DNA of 32,266 nucleotides from Bacteroidia bacterium. GTDB taxonomy: Bacteria > Bacteroidota > Bacteroidia > Chitinophagales > Chitinophagaceae. Numbering within the stretch: position 1 is the stretch's first letter; each line of letters starts with the position of its first letter. Positions 14,808 to 23,716 of this stretch are shown here, piece by piece. The translations under genes and the position numbers were made by a program. The DNA lies in contig JAUHYD010000026.1 in NCBI GenBank assembly GCA_030426665.1, positions 1 to 32,266 of the forward strand. The letters run 5' to 3'. A model generated the notes under the pieces. That model saw only the letters and a program-made list of their open reading frames with translations. It had not been told where the DNA came from and did not search any database.

Positions 14808-17410
14808 AATACCCTGGCTGCCATGTTGCGAAATTTCTCTTTAAGGTCAGGTTCCGATTCTGCCTCAATTATCCTGTCTGTAGCGGACTTTATTTGTTTT
14901 ATTCTCTTCTCTCTCTTTGTTTTATCACCCGTTGTTTCTGCCTGCTGTTTTTGAATGTCAACTGTTTGTAGTAGCATTCTCATAATCCTTTCCCGATACA
15001 TTTTCGATGTTTCTCTGATTGTCATTTCAGCGTACTTGTCAACTATGTTCCGGAATGCTAATTCATCATTTGTACTTTCCAGAAAGCTATTCAGTGATGC
15101 TGCAAATGTTAGCCGGTTTTTGCCAAATACATTTTCAGATTTCTTTTTGAGTAGCGGTACGTCAGACGGTTTGCCTGTTTTTCCGATAATAGTCCAAACT
15201 GAAATGTCGAGCGTGCCGAATGTTTCGTTTATCGTTAGCGTTTTTGCGATAGCATAGGCAGTGTCCCGGTCAATTTCAGCGATAGCGTTTAATGCGCTTC
15301 CTGCAACAGTATAGGAGCTGTCCCAAACGGCAGATATTAACATCGGTAGTGCTTCTTCGTGACCCCAATAGCCGGCAATTTTCAGCGCTGCAGCACGAAC
15401 GTCGTTGTTGCGGTCATTTTTTGCAATGATGTTTACTTGCTTTGTCCAGCTTTGTTTGTTCCTGTCGTCGCTCTTGTCGTCAATTATCTCCAGAGCAGTT
15501 TTTCGTATAGATGCCGATGTGTCAAGAAGAGCTAAGTAAATAATTTCCTGAGCATAACCGTCACTCATTTGTTTGCCTGCGGCATTTACTGCGCAAAGCC
15601 GGCTTACGAAGTCGTTACACAGTCTGTATTGTGCAAGCCAGTGTTTCGTCTGTTTGTTTTCTATTAATTCGCCGGGCAATATATGAGTAACGTCGGGAAC
15701 AATAGTCGGCGCTACTGTTCCTTTGTATGGATAGGTAAATGTTGTCTTTCTTTTCGTGATGTGCCAATCCGTTTGGGTGGCCTGGTCGTTATATATAACT
15801 GCCGTTTTCAATTGTAAGTCATAGTCAAGGCGTTGTCGCTCTTGTGTCTGTGTTACAGTTACTGTCAGCATTTGGGCATTGTCATCATACCGGTAGTCAA
15901 CGTCAAGGACAGGGTGTCCCGGCTGAAAGTACCACTGGTCGAAGAACTGATTCCAGTCTTGCCCGGTTACTTTCTCAATTGCCATACGCCAGCTATGTAC
16001 CTCGGCTGAACTGAAAGCATTTTGTGTGAGGTAGGTTTTCATTGCTCTTTCAAATTGTTTGTCGCCGATAAGGTGATGGATGTAGCGTAATAAAGCGCCG
16101 CCTTTCTGGTAAGAAATGGCGTCGAATAGTTCTTCCTGGTTGTCGTAGTAGTATCTCACTAATTGTGGGTCGCGCGTGCGCGCAGCCTCAATGTATTTAT
16201 GCAGGTCGTTCCATGCCAGTTCGTCGGCAGATGCGGTGCCGTACTTATATTCGTGCCAGAGTTGCTCTCCGTAGTTGGCAAAGGATTCATTGAGGGTGAT
16301 ATTGCTCCACGACTCGCAGGTAGCATAGTCGCCGAACCACATGTGAAACAGCTCGTGTGTTACAACGTCTTCATAATTCTTGTCTTTGTATTCACGAGGC
16401 GTCTGGTTCATATATTCCCCGAATAACGCGGCAGCGGTGTTCTCCATAGCGCCAGAAACGTAGTCGTGCACAACAATCTGGCTGTATTTGTTCCATGGGA
16501 AAGCGACACCTGTTTTGTTAGAAAAGAACTCCAGCATTTCTGTTGTTTTACTGAACATCATTCTTGCGTATGGCGCATATCGGGGCTCCACATAGTAGGA
16601 CACTTGTTTCCCTCGCCAATGGTCTGTAACTATACTGAATTTTCCGATAGCAAACATATTGACGTAGGCTTGTATCGGTTGGTTCATTTGCCATATGTCT
16701 GTTCGTCTTAAATTTATTGGATCATAGATTGTCGTTGTTAGTTTACCGTTGCTCAGGGTGGTCATAGTATCGGGAACAGTAAGCTCTATTTGGGAGGTAA
16801 ATCGTGAGTTGGGCTTATCGATTGTTATCATCCAGTGTGAGTTGGCCTGCGTTTCGCCCTGTGTCCATATTTGTGCAGGTTTATTCGGGTCCTGATTGTC
16901 AGTGTTGATGAAATACATGCCTTTGTCGTCGGTTATAGCTGCACTGCCTTCGCTTGCTCTTGCATAAGGTGTGGCGGTATAGGTCAGGTATAGTTGAATG
17001 GTGTCTTCCATTGCGTACATATCGCGAAAGTGTATTTTTAGTTCTGTGCCTGAGTACTCGTAGTTGAGCAAGCATAGCTTATTTCCTTTTCTGAGCGCAA
17101 CAGTGTCTATCTGCATGCTTTTTGCATCCAGTACCAAAGAGTCGGTTGTATAGCAGTATGGGTGGAGTGTTATCCACTCACGAACCGATGCAGACTTTTT
17201 TCTAAAATCGAACGATAATGCGATGCGTGTATGTGTTATGTCCCAATACTGCGTTGCTGAAGGCTGGTAGGGAATACGCCCTGCAGATGCGGAAACGCTG
17301 AGTGTGTCCAGGTCAATATGTTGCGTAATGACTGTATCGTCGTTGATGTATTGTGCTTTTGTAAGGATGGGAACAATACACAGGAGCATCAAACAATAGT
17401 GTGTTTTCAT
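14804..17410 (-). CDS. Exported M1-family metallo-aminopeptidase with HEAT-like C-terminus
   Basis: This 868-residue zinc aminopeptidase has a signal peptide ending LTKAQ (residue 20), so it is likely periplasmic or surface-attached. The M1 signatures are complete: exopeptidase motif GAMEN at 320-324, zinc site HELFH at 352-356 with the third ligand E375 in NESFANY, and the transition-state Tyr at 434 in SYQKGG. An N-terminal beta-saddle domain (about 50-260) precedes the catalytic domain. From about residue 620 the sequence becomes helical with repeated pairs such as SIRKTALEII and DVRAAALKIAGYWG, consistent with HEAT repeats. It likely trims peptides for nutrition or cell-wall turnover. It is convergent with, and overlaps, the outer-membrane protein gene. 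Confidence 0.94.
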   Translation of the reverse strand: MKTHYCLMLLCIVPILTKAQYINDDTVITQHIDLDTLSVSASAGRIPYQPSATQYWDITHTRIALSFDFRKKSASVREWITLHPYCYTTDSLVLDAKSMQIDTVALRKGNKLCLLNYEYSGTELKIHFRDMYAMEDTIQLYLTYTATPYARASEGSAAITDDKGMYFINTDNQDPNKPAQIWTQGETQANSHWMITIDKPNSRFTSQIELTVPDTMTTLSNGKLTTTIYDPINLRRTDIWQMNQPIQAYVNMFAIGKFSIVTDHWRGKQVSYYVEPRYAPYARMMFSKTTEMLEFFSNKTGVAFPWNKYSQIVVHDYVSGAMENTAAALFGEYMNQTPREYKDKNYEDVVTHELFHMWFGDYATCESWSNITLNESFANYGEQLWHEYKYGTASADELAWNDLHKYIEAARTRDPQLVRYYYDNQEELFDAISYQKGGALLRYIHHLIGDKQFERAMKTYLTQNAFSSAEVHSWRMAIEKVTGQDWNQFFDQWYFQPGHPVLDVDYRYDDNAQMLTVTVTQTQERQRLDYDLQLKTAVIYNDQATQTDWHITKRKTTFTYPYKGTVAPTIVPDVTHILPGELIENKQTKHWLAQYRLCNDFVSRLCAVNAAGKQMSDGYAQEIIYLALLDTSASIRKTALEIIDDKSDDRNKQSWTKQVNIIAKNDRNNDVRAAALKIAGYWGHEEALPMLISAVWDSSYTVAGSALNAIAEIDRDTAYAIAKTLTINETFGTLDISVWTIIGKTGKPSDVPLLKKKSENVFGKNRLTFAASLNSFLESTNDELAFRNIVDKYAEMTIRETSKMYRERIMRMLLQTVDIQKQQAETTGDKTKREKRIKQIKSATDRIIEAESEPDLKEKFRNMAARVF

Positions 17411-17491
17411 CGAATTTGAATAGTTGAAGTAAAATTACTCAAACAAAGGTCAGTAAATGTAACGCCATGTGGGGTAGGGCACGAACGGGAA

Positions 17492-18019
17492 TTAGGCTTC
17501 TTCTGTGGTTTTGAATGTAAAAAAGCGTTGAGAGATATAGCTGAGAATTGCCGTGATAATCATAATGAATATGTAGGATATGTCTGCGCGCACCATAGGA
17601 AGGGTAATAGCAAATAATTTAATCAAGACATAGGTAAGAAGTATGAAGGTAGCTGTAGCAAGTGCATATCTGAAAAGTTGTTTTCTGCCTCTCAGGTTTG
17701 ATTCCGGAAAAACGATGTATCGGGAGAGGATGAATCCGATAGGGAAAGTAATGCAAAAAGATATAATCTGAGCGCCTACCGGTGCCGTGATGTTTATATC
17801 GTTGTAAACGTGGAAGCTCTCTCTGTTCAGCACAATATTGAACGATAGGGAATAAACAACCCAGTTGAGGACAGTATTTGACCCTCCGCAAGCCAGATAA
17901 CGAAAGGTTTGGGCAGGTATGACCTTAGCAAAAGGTTTATGAAAAAAATCTATTAATCCAACGATTATATTTCGGGCTTGTGACAGCAAGAGTAAAAAGT
18001 TCGGGCAAATATAGTGCAT
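17492..18019 (-). CDS. GtrA-family membrane protein
   Basis: The 175-residue protein has four predicted membrane segments, at about residues 43-65, 82-103, 119-138 and 145-165. The motifs FRYLACGGSNTVLNWVVYSL, FPIGFILSRYIVFP and the ending SYISQRFFTF are typical of the GtrA family (PF04138), whose members are thought to move lipid-linked sugars across the inner membrane for cell-surface glycosylation. No glycosyltransferase neighbour is present here, so its glycan is unknown. The first 25 residues precede the conserved DFFHKPF and the true start may be a little further in. It lies upstream of the aminopeptidase gene on the same strand with an 81-base gap. Confidence 0.88.
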   Translation of the reverse strand: MHYICPNFLLLLSQARNIIVGLIDFFHKPFAKVIPAQTFRYLACGGSNTVLNWVVYSLSFNIVLNRESFHVYNDINITAPVGAQIISFCITFPIGFILSRYIVFPESNLRGRKQLFRYALATATFILLTYVLIKLFAITLPMVRADISYIFIMIITAILSYISQRFFTFKTTEEA

Positions 18020-18142
18020 TTTTCGGGCTGCCTACTACTGGTTTTTGTATGCATTTGGGTTGTGTTAATAAGTTATTCCGGGAGTTGCATAAAAAAATAC
18101 AACAATAAGGCAATTAAGTCGGGATATTTGCGTTTTTTATAG

Positions 18143-18165
18143 ATACGCAATTTTGTGTATATTTG
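18143..18165 (+). promoter_or_regulatory. -7 box and overlapping near-palindrome before peroxidase gene
   Basis: TATATTTG at 18158-18165 matches TAnnTTTG, 42 bases before the ATG at 18208. It overlaps ATACGCAA-TT-TTGTGTAT (18143-18160), an inverted repeat with one mismatch that could be an operator. No good -33 element sits at the expected distance. Confidence 0.45.
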
Positions 18166-18207
18166 ATTGTTGCTTGTATTCTTTATCGAAACTATTAAAA
18201 CGACCCT

Positions 18208-19341
18208 ATGAGAAAGTATATTTTATTAATTGTGGCTGTATGGGCGATTTGTTTTACCTATTCGTGCAATAAAAGTGAAACAGACACGCTTACAACTACA
18301 TCTTATCTTGATATTCCCGATTCTGTATATACCTACTATGCCGGGACAGTGCCTGGCACTGATAGTTTGAATAGGACAGCCACGCTTGGTAGGGTGTTGT
18401 TTTATGATGCGCACCTGTCGTTGAATAATTCGGTGTCCTGCGGAAGCTGTCACAAACAAGCTTTAGGCTTCGCTGACAATGTTCGGTTTAGCAGAGGTTT
18501 TGAAGGGAAGCTTACAAGTAGAAATTCACCGGGTATCAACAGTCCCCAGCATTTTGCCTCCTTTTTTTGGGACGGAAGGGAGCGTGTACTGGCGAATCTT
18601 GTGGCAAGGCCGGTAGCTAATCATGTAGAAATGGGAATAGAGGATTTAAGTATCCTTCCGGCTAAATTGGCTGCGTTGCCATATTATCCTCCTTTGTTTG
18701 CAAGCGCCTATGGCGACTCAGTAGTAACACTCAGTAGAATTTCCGGTGCGGTAGCATGCTTCCTTCATTCAATAGGAAGTCAGCCGGTTGGTAGCATGAT
18801 TGTCATTGATAGTACTGTTCTTACTAATGGTGGACCGCTCACCACGACGGGAACTATTCGTCCGCTTTCTGCGCTTGAAGCAAAGGGTAAGGCGTTGTTT
18901 GACGTGACCTATAAGTGTGCTAATTGTCACTTTGGTGGTGGTACCTACGGTAGCAGCAATTCGTTTTTTGATATCGGCTTAGACGAAGTATATAATGATA
19001 TCGGGCAAGGGGCCGTGAGTAAGGGGCGTACTTTTGACGGTCTCTTTAAAGTACCGAGTTTGGTTAATGTGGCATTGACAGCGCCTTATATGCATGACGG
19101 ACGGTTTAATACACTTGAGGAGGTGCTGGAACACTATAGCCATGGTATAAAAAAGTCTCCCAATTTGGCGACTATTCTTCGCGCGTCGTCTTCTAAAGAT
19201 ATGCATGACTCATTGTTAAATCCCATTTCAATGAATATTTCTGATGGCGATAAAAAGGCAATAATTGCGTTTCTTGGAAGCCTGACTGATTATAACGCGG
19301 TAACCGACGTGAAATTCTCTAATCCGTTTAAAACTAAATAA
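18208..19341 (+). CDS. Di-heme cytochrome c peroxidase family lipoprotein
   Basis: This 377-residue protein carries a lipoprotein signal (Cys20 in TYSCNKSE) and two heme c sites: CGSCH at residues 78-82 and CANCH at 237-241. The contexts FYDAHLSLNNSVSCGSCH, ARPVANHVEMG and TAPYMHDGRFNTLEEVLEHY are those of bacterial di-heme peroxidases of the CcpA/MauG superfamily; Met295 in PYMHDG is the usual second-heme region. Such enzymes reduce hydrogen peroxide in the periplasm or, in MauG-like members, oxidise a partner protein. The adjacent gene starts two bases after the stop, so the two are almost certainly an operon. Whether it detoxifies peroxide or modifies that partner is open. Confidence 0.93.
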   Translation: MRKYILLIVAVWAICFTYSCNKSETDTLTTTSYLDIPDSVYTYYAGTVPGTDSLNRTATLGRVLFYDAHLSLNNSVSCGSCHKQALGFADNVRFSRGFEGKLTSRNSPGINSPQHFASFFWDGRERVLANLVARPVANHVEMGIEDLSILPAKLAALPYYPPLFASAYGDSVVTLSRISGAVACFLHSIGSQPVGSMIVIDSTVLTNGGPLTTTGTIRPLSALEAKGKALFDVTYKCANCHFGGGTYGSSNSFFDIGLDEVYNDIGQGAVSKGRTFDGLFKVPSLVNVALTAPYMHDGRFNTLEEVLEHYSHGIKKSPNLATILRASSSKDMHDSLLNPISMNISDGDKKAIIAFLGSLTDYNAVTDVKFSNPFKTK

Positions 19342-19343
19342 AC

Positions 19344-20069
19344 ATGAAAATAGTACCTGTTTGCTGCGCCATTTTATTTGGGTGCTTACAGCATTCTTAT
19401 GCTCAGGAAACGGCATCTACTGTTGATGTCAAAAACGAAAAAAAGTATAACCATTATTTAGGTGTGCAGGTAAATGGGCTTATTCGTCAAGTAATCAACT
19501 TCAATAACAATGCATCTACTGATGCTGTAAACCCCTACTTGCTGGTGTATTCGATGAACTCGGTGAAATCGGGGTGGGGTGTTCGGGTTGGTTTGGGATA
19601 CAAGTATCTGTCTGCAACTTCGAATGATGGTGTCACAAAGAAAGAATCCAATAATAACAGCATTCAGGCAAGGTTAGGAATTGAGAAGCGATTTCAATTG
19701 ACGGATAAATGGAGTGCCGGCGTTGGGCTGGATGGTGTTATCAATAGTGACTATAACAATACAACGGCTACGATACATTCTTTTGACACCACAATTACAA
19801 CTACTATCAGTAAGTTGCCTTCAATGGGTGGAGGTGCAATGGGGTGGCTGCGATACCGGATTAACGAGCATATTCTGGTGGGTACAGAAACCAGCTTTTA
19901 TTATTTGTCGGGTACCGAAGATAATCTGATTCGTGTTACTCAGCGTGTACGTGAAAATGTACCCCCGTTTGAATCCACAATTACGACTACCGAAACGAAA
20001 TCGAAACCCAAATTTTCGGAAGGAAAATTTACGCTTCCTGTGGTGTTTTACCTCACAATCAGGTTTTAG
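19344..20069 (+). CDS. Outer-membrane beta-barrel protein paired with the peroxidase
   Basis: The 241-residue protein has a signal peptide ending SYAQ (residue 21) and a beta-rich mature part with alternating strands (WGVRVGLGYKYLSA, IQARLGIEKRFQLTDKWSAG, HILVGTETSFYYLSG) ending in a terminal aromatic, FTLPVVFYLTIRF, as expected for a barrel assembled by BAM. I recognise no specific family. It is translationally close to the peroxidase gene (two-base gap), so the two probably work together; the barrel might anchor or supply the peroxidase, but this is inference from position only. Confidence 0.82.
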   Translation: MKIVPVCCAILFGCLQHSYAQETASTVDVKNEKKYNHYLGVQVNGLIRQVINFNNNASTDAVNPYLLVYSMNSVKSGWGVRVGLGYKYLSATSNDGVTKKESNNNSIQARLGIEKRFQLTDKWSAGVGLDGVINSDYNNTTATIHSFDTTITTTISKLPSMGGGAMGWLRYRINEHILVGTETSFYYLSGTEDNLIRVTQRVRENVPPFESTITTTETKSKPKFSEGKFTLPVVFYLTIRF

Positions 20070-20092
20070 CTCGTATTGGGCATTGTGTGCGA

Positions 20093-20121
20093 TTGGGGTT
20101 TGCTGAATAAAGGTATCTTTG
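20093..20121 (+). promoter_or_regulatory. Promoter abutting the rlmN start codon
   Basis: TTG at 20093-20095, an 18-base spacer and TATCTTTG at 20114-20121 match the Bacteroidota consensus. The -7 box ends four bases before the ATG at 20126, so transcription from it would start at or next to the start codon, giving a leaderless or near-leaderless message. Confidence 0.6.
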
Positions 20122-20125
20122 CAGT

Positions 20126-21175
20126 ATGAAGAATTTGCGGGAAATAACGTTGCCCGAGTTAGAAGCTATGTTTACTGCTTCCGGAGAACCGAAATTCAGA
20201 GCGAAGCAGGTCCATGAGTGGGTATGGCAGAAGTTTGCGGCTGATATCAACGACATGACCAACTTGCCCAAGAGTTTGCGGGAGAAGCTGTCGCAGGAGT
20301 ATTTTATTCCTAAGGTAAAAATGCACCATAGTCAGTATAGTAGCGACGGTACTATCAAAAACCGGTTGCAGCTACATGACGGGTACTATGTAGAGAGTGT
20401 ACTGATTCCAACTGACAAACGAATGACCGCTTGTGTGTCTTCGCAGGTAGGGTGTTCATTGGCGTGTAAGTTTTGTGCAACGGGATATATGACCCGCAAG
20501 CGAAATCTTGACTTTGATGAGATAGTAGATGAAGTGACGTTGCTAAATGAATTGTCTGAAAAGCACTATAACAAGCGATTGTCAAATATTGTGTTTATGG
20601 GTATGGGAGAGCCTTTGCTCAATTATAAAAACACCTTAAAGGCAATAGAGCGTATTACATCTCCCGATGGTTTGGGTATGAGTCCCAGGCGTATTACGGT
20701 GTCTACTGCCGGAGTCGCGAAGATGATCAGACAGTTGGCTGACGATCAGGTTCGATTTAAGTTGGCATTGTCACTTCATGCGGCCACAGATGTTAAGCGA
20801 AATGAAATCATGCCCATTAACGAAACCAACAACCTTAAAGTGTTGATTGAGTCGTTGAACTATTTTTATAAGGCAACGGGCAGTGAAATAACGTTCGAAT
20901 ACATTCTCTTTAAAAATTTCAATGACAGCATTGCTGATGCTGAAGACTTAGTGAAAATCTATCGGCAAGTACCAGCTGATCTGGTAAATATTATAGAGTA
21001 TAACCCGATTGATGCGGCTCGTTTTGAGAAGCCGGATGAGGAAAAAGTAGATGAGTTTATGAAGTATCTGGCGGCTAAGCGAGTGAATGTGAGGCTGAGG
21101 CGAAGCAGAGGAAAGGACATTGATGCGGCATGTGGTCAGCTGGCAAATGTAGACCATGAGGGTACAGCAAATTGA
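20126..21175 (+). CDS. rlmN: 23S rRNA/tRNA adenine-C2 methyltransferase, radical SAM
   Basis: This 349-residue enzyme methylates C2 of A2503 in 23S rRNA and, in studied species, A37 of some tRNAs. The radical-SAM cluster cysteines are C110, C114 and C117 in VGCSLACKFCATGY; C103 (in TACVSS) and C336 (in DAACGQL) match the E. coli C118/C355 pair, the methyl carrier and its partner. Further motifs are VFMGMGEPLLN, RRITVSTAGV and LALSLHA. The N-terminal RNA-binding part (EPKFRAKQVHEWVWQ) starts at the expected distance from the ATG, supporting this start. The gene stands alone, with a promoter directly abutting the start codon. Confidence 0.96.
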   Translation: MKNLREITLPELEAMFTASGEPKFRAKQVHEWVWQKFAADINDMTNLPKSLREKLSQEYFIPKVKMHHSQYSSDGTIKNRLQLHDGYYVESVLIPTDKRMTACVSSQVGCSLACKFCATGYMTRKRNLDFDEIVDEVTLLNELSEKHYNKRLSNIVFMGMGEPLLNYKNTLKAIERITSPDGLGMSPRRITVSTAGVAKMIRQLADDQVRFKLALSLHAATDVKRNEIMPINETNNLKVLIESLNYFYKATGSEITFEYILFKNFNDSIADAEDLVKIYRQVPADLVNIIEYNPIDAARFEKPDEEKVDEFMKYLAAKRVNVRLRRSRGKDIDAACGQLANVDHEGTAN

Positions 21176-21224
21176 TGACCTTTGGTCGCTTTTATTTCTT
21201 TAAAACAAACTATTTTTACCAGAT

Positions 21225-21773
21225 ATGGATATTGCAACTTCCCTTTTGGAGATTCTTAAATATACGATACCGGCGCTTGTAGTGCTTATTGCGACCTCTA
21301 CTATTGTTAACAGGTTTCTTATTTCTGAGAATCAGCGCAAGCAGATGGCTATTTTTCAAGATGCGCAGGATGTGACACTTCGGTTGCGTTTGCAGGCTTA
21401 TGAACGCTTGACGCTGTTTATTGAGCGGCTTAGCCCCCGACAGCTCATTCCCCGAGTGTATGACCCCTCTATGACGGTCCAGGACTTGCAAACTGCTATG
21501 ATGCTGGCTGTCAGGACAGAGTTCGAACACAATTTGTCACAACAGATATACGTCTCCAAGAACGTTTGGGAAACGGTCAAGGGTGTTAAAGAGCAGGAAT
21601 TGAATATGCTGAACAGAATCAGCCAAACTCTGGACCCGGAAGCATCTGCCAGAGAATTGCATGCTCGTATTATTGAGGTAGTGTCTAAGGCCGAAGGCGA
21701 TTTGCCAACGGATGTAGCGCTACAGATAATCAACGAGGAGGCTATCAAGGTTATGAAGTTCGGTTCATTCTAG
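21225..21773 (+). CDS. Conserved membrane-anchored protein of unknown function
   Basis: The 182-residue protein has one N-terminal membrane helix (about residues 12-32, KYTIPALVVLIATSTIVNRF) followed by a cytoplasmic, mostly helical region. It includes LRLQAYERLTLFIERLSPRQ (residues 53-72), HNLSQQIYVSKNVWETVKG and a charged helical tail. From memory this pattern is widespread in Bacteroidota as an uncharacterised family; I cannot assign a role. It lies alone between rlmN and the YD-repeat pair, all on the same strand. Confidence 0.85.
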   Translation: MDIATSLLEILKYTIPALVVLIATSTIVNRFLISENQRKQMAIFQDAQDVTLRLRLQAYERLTLFIERLSPRQLIPRVYDPSMTVQDLQTAMMLAVRTEFEHNLSQQIYVSKNVWETVKGVKEQELNMLNRISQTLDPEASARELHARIIEVVSKAEGDLPTDVALQIINEEAIKVMKFGSF

Positions 21774-21898
21774 TCGGCGTTGTCCGTTTTTTTGGTGTAA
21801 ATCTGAACATAAAGTTAAAAGGTTGGCTGTGTAGTTGCCTATGCTTCAAAAACTCTGAAAAACGGGTTATATTTAATTTTCCAATCAATAGAATTGTT

Positions 21899-22582
21899 AT
21901 GTGTGGTACTTTCAAACAAGTTAGTTTGTTGGCGTTCTTTATGCTGTTCGGTTGTATAGTGAGCGGCCAGACTGTGAATGACCTTAAGAGGAACAAATTG
22001 AAGGGCGATGTGACATCGGTAGCGGAGCTTGAATACAGCGTTGCAGAGGGCGGGAGGAAGGCCAGGAAAGACTCTCTGAGGATTAGAATGGTTACTTCGT
22101 TTGATAGTAATGGTAACGCCATGGAGTTTGTTACCTATTCGCCGGATGATAAGGTCCAGTCCCGGTCGGTATATGAATATGACAAAGACGGTAATTTTAT
22201 AGAGATTAAGCGATACAAAGCAGATGGTTCCCTTCACGTGACGACAAAGTTGGAGTATGATCGAGTAGGTAATATTGTGGGCGAAGAAAACTATGACCCG
22301 TCCGGCGGGTTGTTTATGACTACAAAGGGAAAGTATGTAAATGGAAATAGAATTGTTTATGATAGGTTTGGGCCTAACGGTCATTTGTTTTTGAAGTCAA
22401 ATTATAAATTTGATAAAAAGGGAAATGAAATTGAGGAGCGTGAGTTTGATTCGCATCATGGGCTCAAGTATACGACCACATACAAGTACAGCAAGTATGA
22501 CAAGAAGGGCAATTGGCTGCGGAAAGTTGTTTATAAAAACAAAGAGCCGAGAACGATTATCGAGCGAGAAATAACCTACTAA
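21899..22582 (+). CDS. Exported YD-repeat-like protein, paralog 1
   Basis: This 227-residue protein has a signal peptide (about residues 1-24, ending SGQ). The mature part holds repeats of about 26-30 residues centred on Y/F-D-x-x-GN: FDSNGN near 68, YDKDGN near 94, YDRVGN near 120, FDKKGN near 171 and YDKKGN near 200, with an N-x-D/A-G turn between them. This resembles the YD strands of RHS shells, but only about five units are present, with no RHS core or toxin domain. It shares its architecture and C-terminal ending (I-x-x-RREI-type, ending TY) with the next gene. The function is unknown; the beta-strand pattern suggests a short surface or periplasmic beta-solenoid. Confidence 0.85.
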   Translation: MCGTFKQVSLLAFFMLFGCIVSGQTVNDLKRNKLKGDVTSVAELEYSVAEGGRKARKDSLRIRMVTSFDSNGNAMEFVTYSPDDKVQSRSVYEYDKDGNFIEIKRYKADGSLHVTTKLEYDRVGNIVGEENYDPSGGLFMTTKGKYVNGNRIVYDRFGPNGHLFLKSNYKFDKKGNEIEEREFDSHHGLKYTTTYKYSKYDKKGNWLRKVVYKNKEPRTIIEREITY

Positions 22583-22640
22583 GGTTTCAGTTTGTTCTGT
22601 TTAGGGATAGTCGGATTTAGTATTATATTTACGGTTAACA

Positions 22641-23531
22641 ATGAATTGTATTTTTCGGCTAATTGCTTTCGTGTTACTGGTAACTACTGCTCCTGTTTTC
22701 GGGCAGGAATATTATACCGACGGATTGTCGGGAAGGATCCACAAATTAAAAGAGTTTAATCTTACTCCGCTGTCGATGGCTGTTTACAGCGGTCTCATGG
22801 GTAATAATACCTTAACTGTATACGGAGAAGAAGGGGAAAAACTCAAAGAATATGAGTACGGTCCTGAGGGGTATTTGCTGTCTAAATCGGTATACAAGTA
22901 TAAGAAAGGAAATTTGATACAAGTGCGTAGCTATAGCGGGGACGGTACTTTCTTGTCTGCTACCCTTTATGATTACAATAGGAAGGGCTTTGAAGTGGCC
23001 AGGAAGTTTTATGGTTCTAATGGTCTCCTTGTACGCAGAACGGAAGCAAAGTACGACAAGAGTGGAAACGTAGTAGAAGAACAAGGATTTGATCTGGATG
23101 GGGTAATGATTAGTAAAGCTACCTGGAAATATGACAAGGAACGAAATCCGATAGAGGAAGTTGTGTACGACGCTGACGAGATAGAAACACGGAGGTCTGT
23201 ATATGAATATGACAGCAAGGGCAACCGGACATCTGTTAGCAACACGTATTACGGAGTGACCCTGAAGACGGAATACAAGTATAACGAAGACGGATTGGTA
23301 GTGTCTGAGCAAAGCTACAATGCCGAAGGGGTTGCAGATAAGAAGATTGAATACAGCTACGACAAGCAAGGTTATGCAGTATCAGAGCGATATTTTTCTG
23401 CTGACGGTACGCTTCAAAAGACACTTTCTTTCAAAAATGAGTACGATACAAAGAATAACCTTATTAGTAAGACGGAAATTTCGGGAAAGAAAAAAGTCGT
23501 AATCCTTAGAAGGGAAATTGATTATTTTTGA
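22641..23531 (+). CDS. Exported YD-repeat-like protein, paralog 2
   Basis: This 296-residue paralog of the preceding gene has a signal peptide ending FGQ (residue 22) and about eight to nine repeats of the type YKY..G(N/Y)L.....Y..DG: for example near residues 71, 86, 110, 138, 164, 190, 214, 240 and 268. The end, VILRREIDYF, parallels IIEREITY of its neighbour. Both genes have TATATTTA some 20-30 bases before the ATG, a near-match to the -7 box, so each may have its own promoter. No catalytic residue pattern is visible. The extra repeats relative to paralog 1 suggest growth by internal duplication. Confidence 0.87.
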   Translation: MNCIFRLIAFVLLVTTAPVFGQEYYTDGLSGRIHKLKEFNLTPLSMAVYSGLMGNNTLTVYGEEGEKLKEYEYGPEGYLLSKSVYKYKKGNLIQVRSYSGDGTFLSATLYDYNRKGFEVARKFYGSNGLLVRRTEAKYDKSGNVVEEQGFDLDGVMISKATWKYDKERNPIEEVVYDADEIETRRSVYEYDSKGNRTSVSNTYYGVTLKTEYKYNEDGLVVSEQSYNAEGVADKKIEYSYDKQGYAVSERYFSADGTLQKTLSFKNEYDTKNNLISKTEISGKKKVVILRREIDYF

Positions 23532-23682
23532 GCAAAAAAAGGCTTACCTTAGACCGGAAAAGCAGGGATTGAAGGGTGTTTCATAGTTTCGTTTTTAGCC
23601 CGGAAAAGGTCAAAATGTTATTATGGCGATAAAAAAAATTTCAACTAAATAAAATATTCCTTTCTCGTTCTGTCAAAAAGTA

Positions 23683-23690
23683 TATTTTTG
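23683..23690 (+). promoter_or_regulatory. -7 box before acpP
   Basis: TATTTTTG matches TAnnTTTG and ends 26 bases before the ATG at 23717. No good -33 element is seen at 19-21 bases upstream, so the call rests on the -7 box and on position. Confidence 0.55.
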
Positions 23691-23716
23691 CAGCATAAAA
23701 TTTAAACGCATTAACT

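Noticed and set aside
21839..22384. 181-codon minus-strand frame opposite YD paralog 1
   Set aside because: It is the antisense shadow of the repeat-rich exported protein; its residues show no signal peptide or motif.
22812..23369. 185-codon minus-strand frame opposite YD paralog 2
   Set aside because: It mirrors the codon pattern of the YD repeats and has no independent support.
23551..23607. Imperfect direct repeat AG(A/C)CCGGAAAAG between YD paralog 2 and acpP
   Set aside because: Two copies of 12 bases with a mismatch are too weak to separate from chance.
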